This document shows, in pieces, positions 1 through 6,319 of a stretch of 6,319 nucleotides of DNA. The stretch's first letter is position 1, and each line of letters begins with the position of its first letter. Source of the DNA: Gammaproteobacteria bacterium (GTDB lineage: Bacteria > Pseudomonadota > Gammaproteobacteria > Steroidobacterales > Steroidobacteraceae); the NCBI GenBank assembly GCA_028293775.1, contig JAQGOD010000418.1, forward strand, positions 1-6,319. The letters are read 5' to 3'. A program made the position numbers and the translations under genes. Under the pieces are notes generated by a model. That model was not told the DNA's origin. It did not search any database and saw only the letters and a list, made by a program, of their open reading frames with translations.

Positions 1-611
1 TCGCCGGCGATTTCGATGTAGCGTTCAAACTGCTCCAGTGCCTTCTGCGGTTCTGCCATGTACAGGTCATAAAGCACACCCAGATTGAGATGCGCCGGCG
101 CATAGTTAGGTTCAGCGGCAATGGCACGCAGATATGCCGCCTCCGCATCCGTGAATTTGCCCAGCTTGCGCTCCACAATGCCCAATTCATCGCCCGCCAC
201 CGCGCTGGTCGGAGCCTGCTGCAGCGCCGCCTTGAATGCGGCTTCCGCTTCCTGGAGCCGTGAATCACGCAGGTACAAGAGGCCAAGGTTTAATTGCGGA
301 CCGGCAAACTGCGGATAAGCCACGAGTAATTGTTTGAACTCGAGCTCGGCATCCGTGTTTTTGCCTGATTTCATCATCTGCAGCGCCTGGTTGTATTGTT
401 GAGCAGCGCGCGGGGGGATCGCCATGGCATCCGCCGTAACCGACGGGGCAGACGGGGTACTCGCCAGGCCGGGTGTATTCGCGGCTGGTAACTGTGCAGG
501 CACGGGCACGTGCGGCGCAGCCGCGGGCGGCGGCCGCGCCGGCGCACTGTGGCAGCCGACCAGCAGCACGATTGCGCTGAGGCTAACGAATTGATTCGAT
601 CTGCTGTTCAC
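1..611 (-). CDS. TPR lipoprotein, 3'-partial (GTG start, runs off the left edge)
   Basis: The frame is open from GTG 611 to base 1, giving 203 residues with no stop. The N-terminus is a lipoprotein signal peptide: R4, hydrophobic core F8-V18, and lipobox L17-V18-G19-C20, with the Cys codon at 552-554. Residue +2 is His rather than Asp, which by the E. coli sorting rule favours the outer membrane. Residues 23-69 are a Pro/Ala-rich linker. From residue 71 four TPR units follow at exactly 34-residue spacing (71, 105, 139, 173), with canonical L-N-L-G-L-L-Y, A-E-A-A-F and P-N-Y-A-P positions; the fourth is cut by the window edge. The GTG start is chosen because AAGGTGG lies six bases upstream and the signal peptide is complete. 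The first in-frame ATG (425, residue 63) would remove the lipobox. The gene overlaps the 940-residue gene by 29 bases, so coupled translation is likely. Its role is inferred as a lipid-anchored TPR adaptor working with the two secreted TPR proteins. Confidence 0.87.
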   Translation of the reverse strand, partial: MNSRSNQFVSLSAIVLLVGCHSAPARPPPAAAPHVPVPAQLPAANTPGLASTPSAPSVTADAMAIPPRAAQQYNQALQMMKSGKNTDAELEFKQLLVAYPQFAGPQLNLGLLYLRDSRLQEAEAAFKAALQQAPTSAVAGDELGIVERKLGKFTDAEAAYLRAIAAEPNYAPAHLNLGVLYDLYMAEPQKALEQFERYIEIAG

Positions 612-3405
612 CGATTTCCACCTTGGCGTAGCGGCCCGGATTGAGCTGTGCAAGCGCTGCAAAGCTCTTCTGCACCCATTCATCGTAGGTGCCGTCCTTG
701 GTCCGCGCGGCATTCACCTCGTGCAACTTGATGGCCTTTTCCTCGAAAGGAAATGCCTGTTCCTCGAGCAACACGTCGTATTGCTCCAACTCGTCCTTCT
801 TCAGGTTCTTGGGGCGCTCCGAGCTCATCAGATCCTTGCCGAGCTGCCGGTACAACTCCGCGCTCTCAAAAGTCGCGGCCGTCGTGACGTCGGCCACCTG
901 ATAGTCGGCGGCCGCCTCATAAGCCTTAAGCGCAGCCTCCATTGCCTTGCGCTTCTCGGCAAGAGATTTCTTCAGCGGAGCCACCAATTTGACGCTTCTG
1001 AACTGTTCGCGCGCCGGCGTGGCCAGTGTCAAGGTCGCCTTCGCGGCGAGCGAGCGGCTACGATCGGTACGGGCTCCGCCGGCGGCACGGTCGGCGGCAA
1101 CGATGTCCCTAAGCCAAAAGTCACGCCCGCTGAAATCACCCGCCTTGGCCGCGATCATGCTGAGTTTGTTGCGCGCTTCCATGGCCGGGTTCAACGGCTG
1201 GGGGAAATGTTTGACGAAGGCTTCCAACATGACGCGCGACTTCGCCGAATTGCCGGCCTTGTCATAAAGATCGGCCGCCTGCAACGTTGCTTCCCGCTGC
1301 ACTTCCGGCGTTTCTTTCGGCGATTGCGCGATCTGCTCGAATTCGACCGCTGCTTGTCCCGGCTTGTTGGACTCCGAATAGGCCACGGCCAGATTGCGCG
1401 TGACATCGGTTTGCAGCGGACTCTGCGGAAAGTTGCGACGGAATCCTTCCAGAACGCCGATGGCGCGATCCCACTGCTTTTGGGTAATGAGCAGCGCAGC
1501 AGCGTCGAAATCGGCGTTTGCCCGCACCTTTGATGAGGGCGCAAGGGCCGAGACGCGCAGGAAGTCATCCACTGCCGCGGCGCTATCGCCGGATTTGCTC
1601 TTTTGCTCTCCTTGTTTGTAGATCGCCGCGGCAAGCCGCTCGACTATGACGCCGCGCTCCGGATCATTGGCCGGCATCAGCGCCTGTGCGTGCGTATAGG
1701 CAGCCTCGGCTTTTTCAAACACGCCTTGATCGAAATTCGAATTGCCGATCACTGTCCACGCGATACGCTGTTTGGCCACATCCACCGGCGGCTGTTTTGC
1801 CAGCAAGGACTCCGCTGCGGCGACCGCGCGCAGGTAATCCTTGGCCGCATAAAGCTCGGTGGCCGCGCGCGTCAGGACCTGTGCGCTCTCCGGGTGGGCT
1901 GGGAAGGTTTCCGCAAACTTCAACGAGCTGTCGATGGTCTTGAGGTGCAAGGTCGCCTTAGGCTGGCCCGAAAGTGTGTCTTCTTGTTTTCCATAGGCAA
2001 CGATCGCCGCGTACCCCGCCGCAGCCGCCTTCTCGTGCGCGCCATAATGATAGGCCGTGCTTTCATATTCCTGCGCGGCGTCCAGATATTGCTTACTCTC
2101 GAACAGCGTATCGGCCAATAAGAAATTGGTCACCGCGGACCCCGGATCGTCCGGGAACGAGCGTAAATAGCTGCGATACCACTTTGCTGCTTCCTGGTAG
2201 TCCGCCACATCCTTGCTGCGCTGCGCTTGGGCGTGATAGTACTGCGCCACATCCTTAAGATTGGTCTTCAAGACTTCCACGACTTTCGCCTCAGCTTTGG
2301 GATCCCGTCCTTGCCAATAGGGCGTGCCGAAGCTGTAATTTTCGACGAACTCTTTCTTACCCTGCAGCACCAACTGCGGGAAGCCGCCCTTTGAATAGGC
2401 CTCGATCGCCTGCATCTCCAGCAACGGCGCTTTCTCGTTGTTGCGGTCCTGCGTGACGAAGGCGCGGTAGCTGTCGGCCGCGTCGGTATAGCGCTCCTTT
2501 TCCATGTACAGATCGCCCAGCCGCGCATACATGAGATAAGCGTAGGGGCGCGGCTTACGGTGCTTCACAAAGTCAGCGATCGACTTCGGGCCCTCGAGAT
2601 AGGAGAAAGTGATCGACATCACCCTGAAGGTATCTTCCACCAATTCCCGATTGGGGCGGCTCAACGTATCGAGTTCGATCAGCCCGTTTGGATCGCGCTT
2701 GGGGACCAGTACTGAATCAAGAACAGAAGCGAAGGAGTCCAGGCTGCGCTCGTTTTCGCCTTGCTTGAAAAGCGACCAACCGTGCTTGTAGAGGCTCTGG
2801 TTGTAGAACGCGGAGGAGGAACCGACCTTGATGACGGCCTCGTAGGCGGCTTGCGCCTTCGGATATGCCTTTTCCGAGAACAATATTTCGCCGCGCCGAA
2901 ACTGCGCCTCATCGATGAAGCGGCTGTTGGGGTATCGCGCCACCAGTCTATCCAAGGAATTGAGCGCCTTATCAGGCTCCGCGTTGAGCTCATAAGCGCG
3001 GGCCAGCTGGTAGAGCACAGCATCATTGCGCTCGTACTTGGGATAGGTCTTCAGGAGCGCGGTGTATAGGTGAATGGCCTCCGTGGCTCGCAGGCCTTCA
3101 TTCGTAATCAGCTCGCGCTCGATGCGTTCGGACTCCGAGCTCTCCAGATTCAAATCCCCCAGCCGGCGCAGTGCCTCGGAGCGCAACGCGGCATCACCGG
3201 CGTTCAAATCCAGAAAGCGTTTGTAGCTTTCCATGGTTTTCGCCGCGTCGACGTTTTGCGGCGGATCCGGGCTGATATCGACCTGCTGGTTCTCCAGATC
3301 TTTGATGGTCGGCGGTTTTTTGGGCGCGGCGACGGCGCCCGGCAGGGCGAGGGCGAACCCGATGAGCACGGCCACTGCAACTGCCGGTTGCGACAGCCGC
3401 TTCAT
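583..3405 (-). CDS. Large secreted multi-TPR protein (940 aa)
   Basis: A 940-residue protein with a signal peptide over residues 1 to about 26 (K2/R3, core A8-A20, cleavage near A-V-A|A). The mature part is almost entirely helical repeats of the BamD/YbgF-like TPR style, in which units often end in F/Y-P-x-S/D. Readable units lie at about 128-160, 164-197, 203-236, 290-320, 400-420, 425-455, 505-540, 547-580, 630-660, 665-693 and 705-735. Residues 795-925 are a charged helical C-terminal region less obviously TPR, containing a Lys/Ala-rich stretch (808-834) and an acidic segment (871-890). There are no cysteines and no catalytic motif. A long TPR solenoid like this typically acts as a periplasmic scaffold that holds several partners; that role is inferred. 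The ATG at 3405 overlaps the preceding TGA as ATGA and has a GAAGG seven bases upstream, which supports the start. The last nine codons and the stop overlap the beginning of the lipoprotein gene in another frame. Confidence 0.93.
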   Translation of the reverse strand: MKRLSQPAVAVAVLIGFALALPGAVAAPKKPPTIKDLENQQVDISPDPPQNVDAAKTMESYKRFLDLNAGDAALRSEALRRLGDLNLESSESERIERELITNEGLRATEAIHLYTALLKTYPKYERNDAVLYQLARAYELNAEPDKALNSLDRLVARYPNSRFIDEAQFRRGEILFSEKAYPKAQAAYEAVIKVGSSSAFYNQSLYKHGWSLFKQGENERSLDSFASVLDSVLVPKRDPNGLIELDTLSRPNRELVEDTFRVMSITFSYLEGPKSIADFVKHRKPRPYAYLMYARLGDLYMEKERYTDAADSYRAFVTQDRNNEKAPLLEMQAIEAYSKGGFPQLVLQGKKEFVENYSFGTPYWQGRDPKAEAKVVEVLKTNLKDVAQYYHAQAQRSKDVADYQEAAKWYRSYLRSFPDDPGSAVTNFLLADTLFESKQYLDAAQEYESTAYHYGAHEKAAAAGYAAIVAYGKQEDTLSGQPKATLHLKTIDSSLKFAETFPAHPESAQVLTRAATELYAAKDYLRAVAAAESLLAKQPPVDVAKQRIAWTVIGNSNFDQGVFEKAEAAYTHAQALMPANDPERGVIVERLAAAIYKQGEQKSKSGDSAAAVDDFLRVSALAPSSKVRANADFDAAALLITQKQWDRAIGVLEGFRRNFPQSPLQTDVTRNLAVAYSESNKPGQAAVEFEQIAQSPKETPEVQREATLQAADLYDKAGNSAKSRVMLEAFVKHFPQPLNPAMEARNKLSMIAAKAGDFSGRDFWLRDIVAADRAAGGARTDRSRSLAAKATLTLATPAREQFRSVKLVAPLKKSLAEKRKAMEAALKAYEAAADYQVADVTTAATFESAELYRQLGKDLMSSERPKNLKKDELEQYDVLLEEQAFPFEEKAIKLHEVNAARTKDGTYDEWVQKSFAALAQLNPGRYAKVEIGEQQIESIR
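618..624 (-). promoter_or_regulatory. Ribosome binding site fixing the GTG start at 611
   Basis: On the minus strand this reads AAGGTGG, one mismatch from AAGGAGG, separated by the six bases AAATCG from GTG 609-611. It lies inside the coding sequence of the 940-residue protein. It is the main evidence, together with the lipobox, for the non-ATG start of the overlapping TPR lipoprotein gene. Confidence 0.7.
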
Positions 3406-5306
3406 GGCTTGGCCTTCGGCGCGGTGTTCGGGCCGTTCGACGTGCGGTCGTAGATCGCCGCGAGTTCGTAGCGCGCTTGGATCTGGTAGGTCTCAATACG
3501 TTGCTTCTGCCCCTCGAGCTCATGGATGGCCAGTGACTGCAGGAATAGGTTTTGCCGCTCGGAGACGTCGGCCAAGAGGCCATGCAATTGGTCGATGCGC
3601 GCGCGGATGGCCCCTACCCGTGCACCATAGCCACCCGTGGTCAGCGGCGTTCCCTCGCGCGCCTGCCTCACCAGCACGGCGCGCCTCTGTGTTTCCTTTA
3701 GTTGGCCTTCGAGCTCTTTGACCGAACGCCGTTCATTCCATAGTCGCGCCTTGAAACTCTGCGAGAGCCTCCAGTACATGACGCCCTTCATGAGACGATG
3801 CTTTTCTCTCATCTCGGACAAATCCGGATCATCCGGATGGGCCGTCAAATACTCCTCGATGCGCTTCAAACGCACCCACGTCTGCTGCTCCGCGGGCGTG
3901 CCCAAGGCCGCTACGTCGCTGGATTTCTCGATCTCATTGATGCGCGACTCGAAGTCCACGCGCTTTTTCGTCAAGCCATTGAGATCCGTAGCTGCCAACA
4001 CGGCATCGGCCTTCGGGACGCGTTGGTTGTAGGCCGCTTGGCGCGTATCGAGCATGTCGTCGTACGCGGAGACATCATCGCGCCAATCATCCAAGTTGCG
4101 GCTCATGAAATTGAGCTCGCGGTAGTTCTTCAGGCCTTCCTGGAATTCATTGCTCGCCAAAAGCGAGTACAGGTAGCGCGACTCCGGAGCGTTGGGCACG
4201 GTGGTAAGCTGCCAATACCAAGTCAGCGTGTCTTTCTTGTCGTCGTTGAGCAAGCGATCGAGCAGCTTGCCGGTGCGGATGCCCTCGATCGAATCATCGA
4301 TGCGTTTCAACTCATCGTCGAAGGACTGGATGGCCGAGTTGTAGTACTCGGCGGCTTGGCCCATGGCCGTCAACTGAGAATAAGCATAGGGCACGGTCAG
4401 AAAAGATTCTTGCACCGCCGAGTCGATCAAACTGCGCTTGCGCAGCTCGAGCCAGGGTACCAGGGCACGTTTGAATTCTCCCATGCCTGCATCCGCCCAA
4501 CCCACGCCCAGCAGCGCCTTGCTCGAGTACGGTCCTTCGAGGCGTACTCGCTGCAGAATGGGCTTGGCTTCCGCGGCGCGCTGCACTTGCAGCAGCGCGA
4601 AGCCGAGCGCCAGGTTGGCTTTGTCTTTAAGAGCAAGCAATTCCTCGCTGCGTGTTTGGATGTTGCCGACTCGATCCAGATAACCGATCGCTTCGGCTAA
4701 CCGGCCTCTGCGTACCAAGGCCACGCCGAGGTTGAATTGCGCGTAAGCGGTCCAGTCAGGAGCGCCGTGCCAGTTGCCGAGCGCTGCAATGGCGTCATCG
4801 TAGCGGCCCTGGCGCATCATGAGTTGCGCGAGCAACATGTAGCGCTCGGCATTGATGCGCGGGTCTATCTTGTCCGATACCTCGTGCAGCGCCCGCTCGG
4901 ACTCATCCAGGTAGCCGCGCTGGTACCACACCTTCCCCAGGTAAAACCAAGCCCTGTTTCGCACGAACTCGGAGGTATTCTTCTTGAGCAAAGCCTCGAA
5001 GATCCTGCCCGCCTCGACATGCTCGCCCAGAGACAGGTACAAGCCGCCCAGCAGCAACTCGGCTTCTTCCGGCGTGTGCGGAACGCGCCCGAGTTGCCGC
5101 GCGGCGAGCAGACGGGTGATCGAATCAAAATAGTCGTCTTGAAAGAAATAAAACAGCACGTCGCCGTAGGCGAGATCCTGGACCTGGTGCGGAGCCAAGC
5201 CATTCGGGTCGGCCTTGACGTTCTTCGCCTGCGATGCCGCAATCGGCATCATCAGCAGCAATCCGCTAAGGAGCAGCGGCCGAAGAGTATTAATCACGCC
5301 TTGCAC
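3402..5306 (-). CDS. Secreted tetratricopeptide repeat protein (634 aa)
   Basis: A 634-residue protein starting at GTG 5306. A signal peptide covers residues 1-27, with a hydrophobic stretch at about 11-24 and likely cleavage at S-Q-A|K. The N-terminal half is helical-repeat sequence. TPR-like units lie at about 82-115 (L-L-L-G-G-L-Y-L-S-L-G), 117-147 (W-F-Y-L-G-K-V-W-Y-Q-R-G-Y), 153-180, 186-214 (F-N-L-G-V-A-L-V-R-R-G-R), 227-255 and 262-290. Residues from about 330 to 620 no longer follow TPR spacing but stay strongly helical and charged, with likely coiled-coil segments near 525-550 and 565-615. The tail is a short Lys/Pro/Asn-rich end. There is no second transmembrane segment and no cysteine. 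The expected role is a periplasmic protein-protein interaction scaffold; no enzymatic motif is visible. The gene begins 3 bases after the 218-residue gene stops, and its TGA overlaps the next ATG, so translational coupling is likely on both sides. The specific system is unknown. Confidence 0.92.
   Translation of the reverse strand: MQGVINTLRPLLLSGLLLMMPIAASQAKNVKADPNGLAPHQVQDLAYGDVLFYFFQDDYFDSITRLLAARQLGRVPHTPEEAELLLGGLYLSLGEHVEAGRIFEALLKKNTSEFVRNRAWFYLGKVWYQRGYLDESERALHEVSDKIDPRINAERYMLLAQLMMRQGRYDDAIAALGNWHGAPDWTAYAQFNLGVALVRRGRLAEAIGYLDRVGNIQTRSEELLALKDKANLALGFALLQVQRAAEAKPILQRVRLEGPYSSKALLGVGWADAGMGEFKRALVPWLELRKRSLIDSAVQESFLTVPYAYSQLTAMGQAAEYYNSAIQSFDDELKRIDDSIEGIRTGKLLDRLLNDDKKDTLTWYWQLTTVPNAPESRYLYSLLASNEFQEGLKNYRELNFMSRNLDDWRDDVSAYDDMLDTRQAAYNQRVPKADAVLAATDLNGLTKKRVDFESRINEIEKSSDVAALGTPAEQQTWVRLKRIEEYLTAHPDDPDLSEMREKHRLMKGVMYWRLSQSFKARLWNERRSVKELEGQLKETQRRAVLVRQAREGTPLTTGGYGARVGAIRARIDQLHGLLADVSERQNLFLQSLAIHELEGQKQRIETYQIQARYELAAIYDRTSNGPNTAPKAKP
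3413..3417 (-). promoter_or_regulatory. Ribosome binding site for the 940-residue TPR gene
   Basis: GAAGG on the minus strand lies seven bases before the ATG at 3405, inside the 3' end of the preceding gene. With the ATGA stop-start overlap it points to re-initiation or coupled translation. Confidence 0.55.
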
Positions 5307-5309
5307 GCA

Positions 5310-5966
5310 TCATTCCCAGTCTTTGATCATGAACTCAGGTTGATGCTTGGGAACTCGGTCGGTGATCTTAAGTTCCAGGTATTTTGCGCCGACGCCCTTG
5401 TCGAAGCTGATGGTGGCGCCGCGCTTGTAGCCGCGCTCGACCGGGCCCTTGCCGGTGAAAAACGCCACCAGTTCGTGCTTCCCGACCTTTAAGTTTCCCA
5501 AGTAGATCTGCTGCACGCCGCCCTTGAGCAAGGCGTCGGCCTCGCGCGCGGTATACAGGTAATTTTTGACTTCTTTATTGTCTATTTTCACCGTCACGGA
5601 ATCCAACGCGAAGAATGCGCCGACATCCATGGAAATATAGAGCGCCACCTGAGTGTTGGCGGGGAACAGCAATTCTTCTTGCAGCACGAACAGATCTTTA
5701 TTCAGATCCACCACGTCTTTCTTGAGACCCTGCACTTCCTGATCCAGCGTGCGAAGCTCCGCCGGCGGCGCGTCGGGCGCAGCCGCGGATGGCTCGGCAG
5801 CGGGAACCGGCGCTTCGACGGCGGGCGCGTCGGCGCCCGGTGCGTCGGCGCCCGGCGCTTCGGTGGCGGGAACCGGTTTTGGCGGGGCATTTTTCGCCGC
5901 AACCACCCATGCAGGTGACAGCAGTGCGCCGCAGACCAGGATCGATATAATTCGATTGAGCTTCAT
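5310..5966 (-). CDS. Exported protein of unknown family: Ala/Pro linker, coiled coil, beta-rich C-terminal domain
   Basis: I do not recognise the family of this 218-residue protein. Residues 1-24 form a signal peptide: K2/R5, a hydrophobic core from I6 to about V22, and likely cleavage at V-A-A|K after A24. Residues 25-70 are a low-complexity Ala/Pro/Glu linker with two G-A-D-A-P units. Residues 71-99 form a clean heptad pattern with hydrophobics at 71, 74, 78, 81, 85, 88, 92, 95 and 99; all four d positions (74, 81, 88, 95) are Leu. This suggests a short dimeric or trimeric coiled coil. Residues 102-204 look beta-rich, with strands around 106-112, 122-128 and 164-171 and a G-x-L-K-V-G-K-H-E-L turn at 157-166 of the kind seen in Ig-like or PEGA-like folds; this is an impression only. 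The ATG start at 5966 has an AGG six bases upstream and gives an intact signal peptide. A periplasmic accessory or adaptor subunit is inferred from its position between the thioredoxin-like and TPR genes. Confidence 0.9.
   Translation of the reverse strand: MKLNRIISILVCGALLSPAWVVAAKNAPPKPVPATEAPGADAPGADAPAVEAPVPAAEPSAAAPDAPPAELRTLDQEVQGLKKDVVDLNKDLFVLQEELLFPANTQVALYISMDVGAFFALDSVTVKIDNKEVKNYLYTAREADALLKGGVQQIYLGNLKVGKHELVAFFTGKGPVERGYKRGATISFDKGVGAKYLELKITDRVPKHQPEFMIKDWE
5314..5317 (-). promoter_or_regulatory. Weak ribosome binding site supporting the GTG start at 5306
   Basis: GGGA on the minus strand, within the last codons of the 218-residue gene, sits seven bases before GTG 5304-5306. 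The nearby ATG at 5310 overlaps the upstream TGA but reaches a TAA after six codons. A second in-frame GTG at 5297 has its AAGG too close to serve. The GTG at 5306 is therefore the best start for the 634-residue TPR gene, although either in-frame GTG would keep the signal peptide. Confidence 0.5.
5827..5855. repeat. Short in-frame tandem repeat, 15-base period, two copies
   Basis: The 14-base word GCGTCGGCGCCCGG (plus strand) occurs at 5827-5840 and again at 5842-5855, a 15-base period. On the coding strand it encodes the repeated G-A-D-A-P units in the Ala/Pro-rich linker of the 218-residue protein. The period is a multiple of three, so changes in copy number would lengthen or shorten the linker without a frameshift. 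Confidence 0.75.
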
Positions 5967-5980
5967 AACTGACCTATCGT

Positions 5981-6319
5981 TTACTCGCGCAGCAATTCGC
6001 GGATGTGATCAAGATAACCGCGCTCATCGCCGCGCTTGAAGCCGACGGCCGAATAACGCACGATGCCCGCGCGATCCACTAGGATTGTCATGGGCATTTT
6101 CTGCAATAAATAGTCCTTACCGATCGCGCTCCCCGTATCGAACAGGATCGGATAGGACACGCTCATCGCGGCCGCGAATTCCTTGGCGCGCCGCAAATCA
6201 TCGTCCACCGACACGCCGAGGACCACGAGACCGGCGCGCTGATAGGTAATGTTGATGCGATCGAGCGCCGGCATCTGTTGCCGCGAGTCGCCGTCCGAGC
6301 GTGTCCAAAAATTCACCAG
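5981..6319 (-). CDS. TlpA/redoxin-like thioredoxin-fold protein lacking the CxxC cysteines (5'-partial)
   Basis: The 3' part of a gene that enters from the right edge; 112 residues are visible and the reading frame is open through base 6319. The in-frame GTG at 6316 encodes an internal Val of the buried strand, not a start. The fragment begins L-V-N-F-W, the beta strand that precedes the active site in TlpA/ResA proteins. It continues with M-P-A-L (16-19), the strand G-L-V-V-L-G-V-S-V-D (30-39), and K-M-P-M-T-I-L-V-D (74-82), which supplies the expected cis-proline (P76). Where the family has W-C-x-x-C, this protein has S8-D9-G10-D11-S12, and the fragment contains no cysteine. It is therefore unlikely to be a thiol-disulfide oxidoreductase; a structural, chaperone-like or binding role is inferred. 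Family TlpA/AhpC-TSA proteins are usually periplasmic and membrane-anchored or secreted, but the N-terminus that would show this is missing. It lies 14 bases upstream of the 218-residue gene, so co-transcription is likely. The fold assignment is confident; the function is not. Confidence 0.88.
   Translation of the reverse strand: MVNFWTRSDGDSRQQMPALDRINITYQRAGLVVLGVSVDDDLRRAKEFAAAMSVSYPILFDTGSAIGKDYLLQKMPMTILVDRAGIVRYSAVGFKRGDERGYLDHIRELLRE

Noticed and set aside
721..1533. Plus-strand open frame of 270 codons opposite the 940-residue gene
   Set aside because: It is in exact codon register with the minus-strand gene, so it exists because GC-rich codon use avoids the Leu and Ser codons whose complements are stops. 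The translation is Arg/Leu-rich with no domain, and the minus-strand product is clearly a real TPR protein.
3798..4700. Plus-strand open frame of 300 codons opposite the 634-residue gene
   Set aside because: Same codon-register shadow effect; no export signal, family motif or plausible operon context on the plus strand.
4737..5492. Plus-strand open frame of 251 codons crossing the junction of the 634- and 218-residue genes
   Set aside because: Both minus-strand genes happen to lie in the same frame, so the complementary open frame continues across the junction. This is coincidence, not a gene.
5967..5980. Possible promoter or terminator between the thioredoxin-like gene and the 218-residue gene
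   Set aside because: The gap is only 14 bases and holds little more than a weak AGG ribosome binding site; no hairpin or -10/-35 pair fits.
5749..6039. Plus-strand Gly/Ala/Ser-rich open frame resembling a low-complexity surface protein
   Set aside because: It is the complement of the Ala/Pro-rich linker of the 218-residue protein; its composition is explained by that GC-rich repeat.
5981..6316. Treating GTG 6316 as the true start of the thioredoxin-like gene
   Set aside because: It would begin within the V-N-F-W core strand of the fold; the frame stays open to the window edge, so the gene is simply truncated by the window.
1..6319. Naming the genes as gliding-motility (AglT/AgmX/Glt) or Tol-Pal components
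   Set aside because: The TPR style and envelope location are compatible, but no motor, FHA/GYF, AgmX C-terminal or Pal/TolB domain is visible in this window. Kept only as a hypothesis.

Overview
The window is a densely packed stretch of a GC-rich Gram-negative bacterial chromosome. All supported genes lie on the minus strand, so transcription runs from position 6319 towards 1. The signal peptides, an outer-membrane type lipobox and the TPR-rich secreted proteins fit a proteobacterium. Gammaproteobacteria is my best guess, from general resemblance only. I see no RNA gene, insertion sequence, CRISPR array, phage gene or convincing terminator.

Layout in order of transcription: (1) the C-terminal 112 residues of a TlpA/redoxin-like thioredoxin-fold protein whose CxxC active site has become S-D-G-D-S (6319-5981); (2) after 14 bases, a 218-residue exported protein of unknown family, with an Ala/Pro-rich linker, a short heptad coiled coil and a beta-rich C-terminal domain (5966-5310); (3) after 3 bases, a 634-residue exported TPR protein with a GTG start (5306-3402); (4) with a 4-base ATGA overlap, a 940-residue exported TPR protein (3405-583); (5) with a 29-base overlap, a TPR lipoprotein starting at GTG 611 that runs off the left edge of the window. 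No gap exceeds 14 bases, so this is almost certainly the middle of one operon whose promoter and terminator lie outside the window.

Four of the five products carry an export signal, and the N-terminus of the fifth is missing. Three consecutive genes encode TPR scaffolds, two predicted to be soluble in the periplasm and one lipid-anchored. The most economical reading is a periplasmic or outer-membrane protein-protein interaction machine. I cannot name it. Multi-TPR envelope operons of this kind occur in Tol/Ton-like and gliding-type (AglT/AgmX/PglI-like) envelope systems, but nothing in this window proves such a link.

The most unusual points are the loss of both catalytic cysteines in the thioredoxin-like protein, the near absence of cysteine across all five products, and the hidden GTG-started lipoprotein that overlaps the end of the 940-residue gene.
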